Source: Ceratopteris richardii (Eukaryota; Streptophyta; Polypodiopsida; Polypodiales; Pteridaceae). From it: 64,000 nucleotides of DNA. Made by a program: the position numbers and the translations under genes. The DNA lies in the NCBI GenBank assembly GCA_020310875.1, contig CM035439.1, positions 140,993,139 to 141,057,138 on the forward strand, given 5' to 3'. Under the pieces are notes generated by a model that saw nothing but the letters and a program-made list of their open reading frames with translations, was not told the origin of the DNA and made no database searches. This document shows positions 52,936-62,150 of this stretch, piece after piece (position 1 is the stretch's first letter; each line of letters starts with the position of its first letter).

Positions 52936-55900
52936 TTACAGAATAGGGTCAGGGGGTTTAGTACACAGCTTAATTCTCCACACTTTGATAGAGGAGTCGT
53001 AGCTCTTAGAGCTAAGGACAGGTGAAGATTTCTGTATGAGAGTGTGATGTATTTGGGACCTTTTGGGTACCCATTTCCAGACATTCCTAGGGTTGATGGG
53101 AGTGGGGACAGTGAGAGGTGTAGGTATCTTGTCATTTTCTGAGTTGTTGGCCAAGAGTGCTTGTGAAGTAATTTGGGCGTGTAAGCAGGCCTTGGGCACC
53201 CATATCTGGGGGGTAGCTTTCATTGACCGCTTAGGGACCCAAATAGAAATGGTATGCCTAGAGGTTATCCTAGGGGGCTTCTTAACTTCGTTCCTTGACG
53301 GTGAGGCTCGTTTCTCGTCTCCTTGAGCGTCTGCTATTAGAGTGGTGGGTTTCCCATCCTTGCGTATCCAGATTTGCTTCGCGCCCCGAGGTGCTCTATG
53401 TTGCACGGGTTGGCGCTCCTGCCTCTTGATCCGCGGCCTCTTCCGTGTAGAGTGATGTTCGGTCTGCTCGTTTAGAATCTTCTTTGGATCAGTTAGGAAC
53501 TCCATCTTGGCTCCTGGACCTTCAGTAAGATTGACATTCCTCTGCACCATAGAAGTTTGGACAAGCACATCATTGTTATCTTCATGTGGATTCCTGGAGG
53601 GACCAGGAGTTGGTGCCTGTTCTATTGGTTTGAGTGCTTGATTTTCTAATTCAATCGTGAGACGGCTTTGGCCTACCCAAGCCTGAAGAAGTCCACTTCT
53701 TAGGTTCAGGTTGACTGCGTGATCATAGATCCAGTCTTGGCCTAAGATAAGAGGTTCGGTCAGATCCTCGTCTTCACACACTAGCACTTTTACTGGCATG
53801 AGGACCTCTTGTATGTAGAGGGGAAGATCCACCTCTCCCATGCAAGGGGTTTCAACACCTCCTAATCCTATCAGATATGCTTCTATGGGTTTTACCTCCA
53901 ATTGCAGCTGCTGGCAATAAGAAAGCCGAACTGCACTTGTGGCTGCTCCTGAATCAATTAAAGCCCTCACGCTTGTTGTACTGTCTCTTTGTCCTATTTC
54001 TAGGGTCACAAAAGGTCGTCGGTCCACTATCTTATGGGTACGTTCACCTGAAGCCTCACACATGGCCATGTGATAGCCTGGAGACATTTGAGTGTCAGTC
54101 ACAGGCTGGTCCCTCCCTTGTCTCCTCAGCTTCATTCGTCTGATACGCTCTAAGGCCTCTGCCTGCGCTTCTTCGCGAATTCGTTTTTCCTCCTCTTTAC
54201 GTTGCTTAGCAGTATTGAGTCGGCTTAGCATTTCCTCCGTGAGGGGTTCCTGATACAGCTTGACTCTGCATCCGCTAATATAATTTGGGAGGACATCCCC
54301 CTCTAAAGTGGCTAGTTGTACTGCTCCACTCGTGGAGATCCTATTAATGATCATAGGTCCGTAGCCCCTCTTTTCTAGCTTTCTTGCGTGTTGTTTCAAT
54401 GTGTAGACTAAAACTAGATCTCCTGCTTTCAAGCCCTTATCCTTCACATGGGCATCAAAGTATGCCTTTTGCCGTTTTTTTGCAGCATAGATGCCTGCTG
54501 CTGCTCGTAGCCTCGTCTCACCTAAATGCTCTAGATCAAAGATCCTAGAGGACAACTCATGTCCATTCCACTCATGCTCTTGTGCTACTCTTAAAGCTGG
54601 GATTAGGAAGTCTAATGGTAGCACCACATTTTGTCCGAAGACCATCTGAAAGGGGGTGGCATTGAGTACCGTTTTGTAAGCAACTCGGTATGCCCAAACA
54701 GCATGATGAAGTTGTTTGTCCCAGTTAGAGCGTTTATTGTTTACAAGTTTCGTCAATACGTTACATAGGATCTTATTCGTGCTCTCGGCTTGTCCGTTAG
54801 CTTGTGGGTGATAGGGTGCAGACTTTTTATGTGTCACCATGAATTCTTGAAGGAGATTTTCAATGACCTCATTCAAGAAGTGCGTACCTCTATCACTAAC
54901 CAACTCTATTGGTAACCCATATCTAGTGAACACATTTTCGAATAAGAACTTAGCCGTCGTTTGAGCATCATTCTTTGTCGTGGCCTTTACTTCCACCCAC
55001 TTTGTAAGGTAATCTGTGGCTACAATAATGTATTCTGCATGGGAGTTTCTAGCTGGGGGGTTGATGGGACCTACAAAGTCTATACCCCACTTTGAAAATG
55101 CACGTCCTCCCATCATTGGCCTTAAGGGCATTTCATCTTTTCTTATCGGATATTGGGCACGTTGGCATGTGTCGCAACTCTTCACATAAGAGTGTGCATC
55201 CATATGAAGAGTGGGCCACCAAAGTCCCGAGAATAGAATGGTCTTAATTACTCTGTCCGGCCCAAAGTGTCCACCTGCAGCACCGCTGTGTGCCGTTTCT
55301 AAGACTTTCAAATAGTCTGATTCATGAACGCACAGTCTTAGGTAACCATCCTTGCCTCTTCGATATAGGTTGTCTCCTACTAAGGCATAGTCTTGAGCCT
55401 CTTGCTCCATGCTCCGTTTTCTTGCAAGACTAGCCTGATTGGGCAATGTTCCCGATCTCATGAACTCAACCAATGGAGCACTCCAATCTGGGATTAATGA
55501 CACGTGATAAAGAGTGGCATGCTCCACTGGGGGTCTCTTCTGGCACACTGGACAATTGTGGATCCACTCTTGTATTTCTTTGTCCATGCTAGGCCAATAC
55601 ACCCCTAAACGTTTTAGATTCTGCAATGTTCGTTGTTTGGGGTAGTGATTTCCTAGCAGTCCCTCATGGGCTTGTTGCAACCAACTAGCATGTTCATCAT
55701 CCTCGACACAACAAGCTAATACGCCCTCGGTATCTTGCTTGTACATACTTCCAGCTAATATTTGATACTTTAGCGATTTTACAATTTCCTCTTTGCTTGT
55801 TTTAACATTTTTATTTGCAGGCCCGAAGGTTAGGACTGGTACCAACTTATTTGCCCATTTAGGAACAACTTCTAAATTGAACAGATAAGCATCGGGCAAT

Positions 55901-58900
55901 TCATCAGACACTCCTTGCGGTGGCTCTCCTGAAGTGATGCGAGAAAGATGGTCTGCCCTAAGATGGGTTCTACCTTTCCTGACAACAACTTCAAAGTCGT
56001 ATTCCATTAGTAAGAGGAACCATCTTACTAAGCGGCCTGTATTGCAAGGTTTATTGACCAAATATAGTAAAGCTTGATGATCAGTGAAAAACTTGAACTT
56101 ATTGGCCAATAGATAGTGTCTAAACTTCTTCACAGCATATACCATACCTAGGCCTTCTCTTTCCGTTGTGGTATAATTTCGTTCAGCTGCATTTAGTTGC
56201 CTACTAGCATATGCTATCAGCAAATCTAGGTTTCCTTCACCTGTGGGTTGTGCTAGCACACATCCTATTGCATGATTGGAGGCATCTACATGGACATGAA
56301 AGGGTTTGCTCCAATCCGGAGTAGTCAATATTGGTGCTGTGCACAAACGTCTCTTCAGCTCGTTGAAGGAAGTGTCGCATTCCTCGCTCCATTCAAAATT
56401 TGTTAACAACCCATAAAGAGGTTTAGCTATGATGGCATACATGTGGATAAACCTACGGTAATATCCACAATGGCCCATAAAGGCTTGTACCTCTTTAACA
56501 TTCCTTGGTCTGGGCAACTCTGCTATTGCTCTTACTTTGTCTTCATCTGTTGAAATTCCATTCTTAGAAACAATGTGACCTAAGATCTTACCTTGTCGTA
56601 CCATAAACACACACTTCTCTGGATTCAGACACACTCGATAATCTCTACACTTGTTGAAGATTTGCCTGAGCTCAGGGATGTGGTAACTTCTCTCTTGGGA
56701 ATGAGCGCACAAATCATCCACATATACTTCTAAGCTCTTTCGCAAGAACTCTTTGAAGACATGACACATGAGTCTTTGGAATGTTGCAGGTGCATTGGTG
56801 AGCCCAAATGGCATCACACAAAATGCAAAGATTCCCCATTCTGTGGCAAAGGCCGTTTTGTGCTGATCTTCGGGGGCAATGGCTACTTGGTTGTAACCTG
56901 AAAATCCATCAAGGAAGCTGTAAACTTCCTTGCCTGCAACACGCTCCAATAGATGTTCGGTGATTGGAAGAGGATAACTATCTCGGATCGTAGCGGCATT
57001 GACTTTTTTAAGGTTAATGCACACTCGCAATTTCCCATTCTTCTTGGGCACCACTACAATGGGGGACACCCATTCAGTGTGCTCAATATCATAGATGAAT
57101 CCGGCTTCAATCAGCCTGTCAATTTCCTCTTTTATTTTGGCTGCATAATTGTCATTATATGTGTAGGGTTTTTGTTTGGTGGGCTTGGCATCAGCGGTCA
57201 TCGGAATCGTATGAGAGCAAATCTCTGGATCTACTCCTTTCAAGTCTCTATAGTGCCATGCGAACACATCCCTATATTCCCTTAATAGAGCTACAAGCTC
57301 TGCTTCTTCCTCTGCACTTAGGTCGTCTCCTATGTACGTACATCGCTCTTCGTTCCCTTCAATGGTCACTACAATTTTTTTGGTCTTTTCTTTATTATCA
57401 TATGCTTCTCCTATAATGGCCTCTCTCTTAGGCATTCGTACCAAAATTTTCCGGTCTTCCACTTCATATTTCTTGAAATTTTCTGGTACTTCAAACAATG
57501 ATTCTTCCTCTTCTTGTCTCGCTGCTTTTCTTTTCTTTTTCTTTTGACCTCCTTCACTTCCTTTCTTTGAACTTATTGTTTTAATACTCGCAAGGGGTTC
57601 TTCTTCCTTTTGGGTTAACACTCCTAGGTCTTCTAAGTAGTGTTCCTCTGAGTCAAAGTATGTATCCATCACAATGGATTCTAGATCATCGTTATCCTCT
57701 TCTTCTTCTATGAACTCACTAGGATCACACTCTTCCAACAAGGGCTGACACATGAACACTGAAATGTCATAACCCTCCTCATCACAATGGGATGTCCATT
57801 GTTCCTCATTAACTGCAATGTCCATGGTAGCTAGGATTTCTGCCCAACCATGAGGCTCAAATTCCTCATCTGGAAATATCATTGGTGTATAGGCTGGGTC
57901 TTTTATCGGTCTATCTCCTGGGGGAGTTCCTTCTTCTCTCGCTTTTAGGCGCTTTTCCTCTTCCTCCGCGACCTTGCACATCCACAAGTGAGTATCTTCG
58001 TGCAGCCAGGATGGTTCAAGTGAACTTCCTGAATGCACGGAGATAGAATCTTCTTTCGCTTTGTGGATAGGATTCCACTGTAGGGGTGGTACATCTCTGA
58101 AGGTGTAATCCTTCAGATTGACCTTGGTGGTGACCCCTAAGTGCTGTAAGTACAAGGAGTTGGTTCCCCAATCCTGTACTATTTGCAATTGTCGTAGGAA
58201 AGGTCTTCCTAGGATCATCTCGTAAACATTATTCTTCTCAAAGTCACATATAGCAAATGTATGTTCAAACTCTACACCACAAGTGGTTAGAGTTATCCCT
58301 TCAAGCAATCCGAGAGGCCTTTCAAAATGACCATCTGCCATTTGAAGTTTCATCCTCGTTGGTCTTAAGGTGGGTTTGCCCCATCGCTTCCACAAGGAAG
58401 TGGTCGCAATAGCAACACCAGCACCCGAATCCACAATTGCTTTGGTTGTGTAACCTTGATAGGTGATCGGAAGATAAGTGTTACCTTCTTCACCTTCGCT
58501 CATGTCTCCTATCTTGTCGAGAGGTATCTCTGGTACTTTTTTCTTAGAGCCTACTTTTGGTGTATTGGATTCAAGTTCTGGAACCTGATCCTTCACATGA
58601 TTCCAGAGCTCTGGTTTTGCCTTGAGCAGCTCCTCTACAGTGAGATGACATTGAACCTTAGCGTTCTTCACAACATCAATGTTTCTTGGAATCACTGAGT
58701 CTTCATTTCTTACCAATATTGTGGGGGCTCTGATCTGGAGAGATTCAGATTCCCATGGGCCTGTGAAATGAGGCAACTCCTGTAAAGAATTAGATTCAAA
58801 ATCTAATCTCTCATCCTCTTGTTGCTCTGTTTGATCTCCATAGATAGACGGAATGTCTTGGGGAAATTGATCATGAAGATCATCAATCTCAGGAATAGGA

Positions 58901-60786
58901 GGGGAATTACCCTTCTCCTTGGCCCATTTCTCTTCTTGTATTTCCCGCAAGAACTCTTGAGAGTACTGTTGAATTGAAGGAGGTATTCCGGCATCCGTGG
59001 AATTAGGAACATAAGCTCCCTTTGGTGGTGAGCTTCCTCTTTCAACAACTGGTTGAGCCTGTGGAGGTAAAGAAACTTGTGATTTGTTTACCAACTGCTC
59101 TAATCTTTCTAGTAAGCCTTGGAAATGCAAATCCGGCTTGACAGAGTTTGTCTGATTGAACTTTTGACTAGTCTCAAGTATAGCTTGAGCTTGTTCTACC
59201 ATTTTCATGCACATTTTCATCCGTTCAATCTCTAAATCTGCTCTAGGGTAACTCTTGTCTAGGTTTGCAGCTGTTGGCCCTTCTTGAAGTCGAGCCTGGT
59301 AGGCCTTGAACATCATGTCCAAGCCTTCAGGAGTGGGGTCAGCTAATACTGATCCTACTCGGGGTGGTGGGTGGGTTACGAGGGGTGTATTAGAGGGTGG
59401 AGAAATGGAGGGTGATGGGGATGGTAGTGGTGGAAGTGTGTGGGAGTGCGGTTGAGATGTGATCTCTGTGATTTTTGCCTTGGTTTCCCTTACGCTTTCT
59501 TCAAGTTCGTTTATCTTTTTTGCCCATTGCCTCTTCATTCTTTCACGACTATCCTTCCAGGCGCTAGTTCTCTTTTTGGGTATGCTCTCTGTTTCACTCA
59601 CTTCGGGGCTCTTTTCGGGACCAACACCTTGGTGTTGTTGAAGTGCCTGGGCTCTTGTGATCACCTGCACAGGTGCAGTGGAAGTCACACTCCCTGTGGA
59701 GTCTACAACTAACCCAACAACATTGATAGGAGTGATTTTAGGCATGTTATTAGGGTTCTTCGGGCAATCTCGTAGGAGATGCTCTTTCCCGCAATCTTGA
59801 CAGAAGCCCTGAATGGTTACTGGTTGAGGCTGTGTAGGGGTAGGCAGTGGACAATCACGTATAAGGTGATCTCCCTGACATCTGAAGCATGGTCCTCTAG
59901 GAAATGGAGGTCGTACCTGTCTAGGTTGAGATCTAGGGTTGGGGTTTGTGTACATAACATTAGAATACTCAGGTTCCCCACTATTTTCACTTGGGTCCTC
60001 ATAATAGTATGACTCGTTATGCTCGGGTGACTGCATGTAGTAAGCATGTGGGCTATCAATATGTGTGGAGTCAAAACTATGGTCACTTGGATCACTGTCT
60101 GATAGCAATGGGGTGACTGGAACTATGGCTCTATTCGGATTTTCTTCAGTAGATGCATATTTCACTGGGATCACATTGGTTGGAGCAGGGGGTTGCTGCA
60201 CTAGGACTGGTTGAGGTCTCTGCTGCCCTTGATAAGGTGGCTGATAAGTTTGTTGTGGTCTGTTGTATTGTGGTGATGGGTACTGATTCTGGTACCTACC
60301 ATGTTGTGGATATGGCTGAGGATAATTTTGCCTAACAGTTTGTTTGTTATATGGGCAGTCTTGTGCCGTGTGATTGGTGTACCTGCGCTCTATGGTGCAG
60401 TACTGGCTACTAGGATTCACCTGAGGTTGGGCCATAATGGGGCATACACTTGCCATATGTTCACCGCCACAATTGTAACACCGCTTAACTGGGGCAAATC
60501 TTGGAATTTTCTTGCTAGAGACACCTAGTTTTTGGGCTACCTTCTCTGCAAGTTCCTCGATGGATGTGGATTGACCAGATGTCATGTTACTAGAGCTATC
60601 AGAATCCTTATAGATTTTTGATAGTTCTAATTCCTCACCTAGATTGTCCTCAATGTCTATGCACATGCGCACGCACTCCTCTATCGTTCTAGGGTCCTTC
60701 AGGTACACATATGACCTGAGCTTAGTGCTCAACAATCTGTCTAGGAACAAGGCCACTTGTTTGGCTGGTGTGGGTAACTCCGGCAT
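52936..60786 (-). CDS. gag-pol: A3 gag-pol polyprotein, main open frame (2616 aa)
   Basis: One open frame with everything after the capsid-like N-terminus; the natural start is ATG 62150, upstream of breaks. Approximate residues: zinc knuckles CYNCGGEHMASVC (102), CFRCQGDHLIRDC (300) and CQDCGKEHLLRDC (325), all CX2CX3HX4C; protease 1 DSGAG (784) to ILGRPF; RT 1230-1440 with YVDD (1355); RNase H 1490-1640; H2C2 module 1 (1670-1750); H2C2 module 2 (1800-1875); integrase core D (1902), D (1964), E (2000), spacing D35E; GPY/F-like (2143); charged coiled stretch; protease 2 DSGAATSA (2276) to LILGQDWIYD (2347); basic tail with five W-x-x-K motifs, stop after TKPPDPIL. No chromodomain. About twice the usual plant Gypsy pol length. 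All key catalytic residues are present. Confidence 0.95.
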   Translation of the reverse strand: MPELPTPAKQVALFLDRLLSTKLRSYVYLKDPRTIEECVRMCIDIEDNLGEELELSKIYKDSDSSSNMTSGQSTSIEELAEKVAQKLGVSSKKIPRFAPVKRCYNCGGEHMASVCPIMAQPQVNPSSQYCTIERRYTNHTAQDCPYNKQTVRQNYPQPYPQHGRYQNQYPSPQYNRPQQTYQPPYQGQQRPQPVLVQQPPAPTNVIPVKYASTEENPNRAIVPVTPLLSDSDPSDHSFDSTHIDSPHAYYMQSPEHNESYYYEDPSENSGEPEYSNVMYTNPNPRSQPRQVRPPFPRGPCFRCQGDHLIRDCPLPTPTQPQPVTIQGFCQDCGKEHLLRDCPKNPNNMPKITPINVVGLVVDSTGSVTSTAPVQVITRAQALQQHQGVGPEKSPEVSETESIPKKRTSAWKDSRERMKRQWAKKINELEESVRETKAKITEITSQPHSHTLPPLPSPSPSISPPSNTPLVTHPPPRVGSVLADPTPEGLDMMFKAYQARLQEGPTAANLDKSYPRADLEIERMKMCMKMVEQAQAILETSQKFNQTNSVKPDLHFQGLLERLEQLVNKSQVSLPPQAQPVVERGSSPPKGAYVPNSTDAGIPPSIQQYSQEFLREIQEEKWAKEKGNSPPIPEIDDLHDQFPQDIPSIYGDQTEQQEDERLDFESNSLQELPHFTGPWESESLQIRAPTILVRNEDSVIPRNIDVVKNAKVQCHLTVEELLKAKPELWNHVKDQVPELESNTPKVGSKKKVPEIPLDKIGDMSEGEEGNTYLPITYQGYTTKAIVDSGAGVAIATTSLWKRWGKPTLRPTRMKLQMADGHFERPLGLLEGITLTTCGVEFEHTFAICDFEKNNVYEMILGRPFLRQLQIVQDWGTNSLYLQHLGVTTKVNLKDYTFRDVPPLQWNPIHKAKEDSISVHSGSSLEPSWLHEDTHLWMCKVAEEEEKRLKAREEGTPPGDRPIKDPAYTPMIFPDEEFEPHGWAEILATMDIAVNEEQWTSHCDEEGYDISVFMCQPLLEECDPSEFIEEEEDNDDLESIVMDTYFDSEEHYLEDLGVLTQKEEEPLASIKTISSKKGSEGGQKKKKRKAARQEEEESLFEVPENFKKYEVEDRKILVRMPKREAIIGEAYDNKEKTKKIVVTIEGNEERCTYIGDDLSAEEEAELVALLREYRDVFAWHYRDLKGVDPEICSHTIPMTADAKPTKQKPYTYNDNYAAKIKEEIDRLIEAGFIYDIEHTEWVSPIVVVPKKNGKLRVCINLKKVNAATIRDSYPLPITEHLLERVAGKEVYSFLDGFSGYNQVAIAPEDQHKTAFATEWGIFAFCVMPFGLTNAPATFQRLMCHVFKEFLRKSLEVYVDDLCAHSQERSYHIPELRQIFNKCRDYRVCLNPEKCVFMVRQGKILGHIVSKNGISTDEDKVRAIAELPRPRNVKEVQAFMGHCGYYRRFIHMYAIIAKPLYGLLTNFEWSEECDTSFNELKRRLCTAPILTTPDWSKPFHVHVDASNHAIGCVLAQPTGEGNLDLLIAYASRQLNAAERNYTTTEREGLGMVYAVKKFRHYLLANKFKFFTDHQALLYLVNKPCNTGRLVRWFLLLMEYDFEVVVRKGRTHLRADHLSRITSGEPPQGVSDELPDAYLFNLEVVPKWANKLVPVLTFGPANKNVKTSKEEIVKSLKYQILAGSMYKQDTEGVLACCVEDDEHASWLQQAHEGLLGNHYPKQRTLQNLKRLGVYWPSMDKEIQEWIHNCPVCQKRPPVEHATLYHVSLIPDWSAPLVEFMRSGTLPNQASLARKRSMEQEAQDYALVGDNLYRRGKDGYLRLCVHESDYLKVLETAHSGAAGGHFGPDRVIKTILFSGLWWPTLHMDAHSYVKSCDTCQRAQYPIRKDEMPLRPMMGGRAFSKWGIDFVGPINPPARNSHAEYIIVATDYLTKWVEVKATTKNDAQTTAKFLFENVFTRYGLPIELVSDRGTHFLNEVIENLLQEFMVTHKKSAPYHPQANGQAESTNKILCNVLTKLVNNKRSNWDKQLHHAVWAYRVAYKTVLNATPFQMVFGQNVVLPLDFLIPALRVAQEHEWNGHELSSRIFDLEHLGETRLRAAAGIYAAKKRQKAYFDAHVKDKGLKAGDLVLVYTLKQHARKLEKRGYGPMIINRISTSGAVQLATLEGDVLPNYISGCRVKLYQEPLTEEMLSRLNTAKQRKEEEKRIREEAQAEALERIRRMKLRRQGRDQPVTDTQMSPGYHMAMCEASGERTHKIVDRRPFVTLEIGQRDSTTSVRALIDSGAATSAVRLSYCQQLQLEVKPIEAYLIGLGGVETPCMGEVDLPLYIQEVLMPVKVLVCEDEDLTEPLILGQDWIYDHAVNLNLRSGLLQAWVGQSRLTIELENQALKPIEQAPTPGPSRNPHEDNNDVLVQTSMVQRNVNLTEGPGAKMEFLTDPKKILNEQTEHHSTRKRPRIKRQERQPVQHRAPRGAKQIWIRKDGKPTTLIADAQGDEKRASPSRNEVKKPPRITSRHTISIWVPKRSMKATPQIWVPKACLHAQITSQALLANNSENDKIPTPLTVPTPINPRNVWKWVPKRSQIHHTLIQKSSPVLSSKSYDSSIKVWRIKLCTKPPDPIL

Positions 60787-62150
60787 AGGGCATCTCTCCA
60801 GGTACTGTCTAAATCTTCTTCCAGCTAGTCTGACCGTCTCTTGAGGTGTTTGTTTGAAGCTATGAATTAGTGAGGAGGTGTTATGCCCGATTCCACTCTT
60901 AGAAAACTCAACAATAATGCCTCTAAGAGTTGGTCTATGTTTCTGAAATGCCTCTCATTCAGTGGTTGGAACCACGTAAGGGCAGTGTTCCTAAGGGTTA
61001 GACCGAAAGCATTATATTGTGTGAATAGGTCCTCCACCTGTTCAGCTTTCAACACTTGTCGAAATTCTGCCACATGGTCATAAGGGTCTCCCGTGCCATC
61101 GAAATAATTCTTCATGGACTTCACCAGTTGAGTTGGTCGCAGGGTCCTAGTGTGTTCTCTCGGCCTTGGCAAAGGAAAATCATCAATGTCCCTGTGATTC
61201 CATGGGGTTCTATGTCTCTCAGGTTCCACTCTATTCCTTTCTGTTCCCGTTCTTTCTCTTCCCGGGGAGTTGGCGAAACTTACCTCAGGTTTGTCTCTAC
61301 TTCTATCTCTCTAAGCCCCATGAGCTTGGGAGGTCCCAGCTCCTTGGTGACCAAAGGACACAGTAGACCTTGGTTGGGGAAAAACAAATTCTCCCTTCCA
61401 TGTGTAGGCATGTCTGCCAAGCTCAGTGACCACGAAGATTCTCTCTGATGCATTGTCTAGGTAGGTTACTTGACCTGGGCTATCAGGGTCTTTAAACTCA
61501 TAGATTGTGAGGGCACTCACTTCCTGAGATTGAGGAGATTTATATCTCCAAAAAACCTCATCGGTTTCTCGGTTTAAAAGCAGATCTATGCTTTTATTAT
61601 CCTGAGGAATCCACTCTGGAGTCATGATTCTGGTCAAGACAGATTTACCACGGGGAGTTCTTGGCTCTCTCTCTAAGTTCCCTTGCTCTATATCACCCAT
61701 GTCGGTCTTCGCAATCACATTTCCAAACTCATCAGTTCTATCAGGGAGAGTGGTGACTACATATATAGTCCCCTCTTTATCTAGGTATGCTCCATTCTCA
61801 AACTTGACTACCGGGTGGGCTAATCCATGGGGTTGATCGGGGTTCTTAATCTGGACCACCGATCTTCTCAGTCCGTCTTCGTAGATGCGAGCACCTAGAC
61901 GATTCGTCCTGATGTATTCCAGCTGAGTCTTGTAAGGTCCCTCTGGCTTTTCTAGATAAGCCAACCTTGAACTACCTACTGGTCTCTCCATGTGATAGGA
62001 CATCTCAGAATCACTTGTTTCTGATCTGGGAATGTATGGATAATCACTCAACTACTGGGCCCAAGACCTGGCAGTGTGATTGACACTAGCTTCAGAAGAT
62101 CTGAGGCTCTGTCTGTCTCGGCCTAAGTGTCTGCCTGATCTAAGGTTCAT
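60787..62150 (-). pseudogene. gag: A3 gag N-terminal part (two stops and a frameshift)
   Basis: ATG 62150 (MNLRSGRHLGRDR) matches A1 and A2. TAG at 62052-62054 stands where A1 has CAG (WAQQLS). A second TAG at 61311-61313 is in the same frame. A one-base deletion near 60910-60920 (A1: gaggctttcattattg) shifts into the frame of the main ORF. The rest is well conserved: unknown N-terminal domain (YLDNASERIFVV, TWKGEFVFPQPR) and capsid-like domain. Confidence 0.9.

Noticed and set aside
54300-54450. Chromodomain after the A3 integrase
   Set aside because: A GPY/F-like module is visible but it is followed by a charged coil and a protease-like domain, with no chromodomain aromatic cage pattern.
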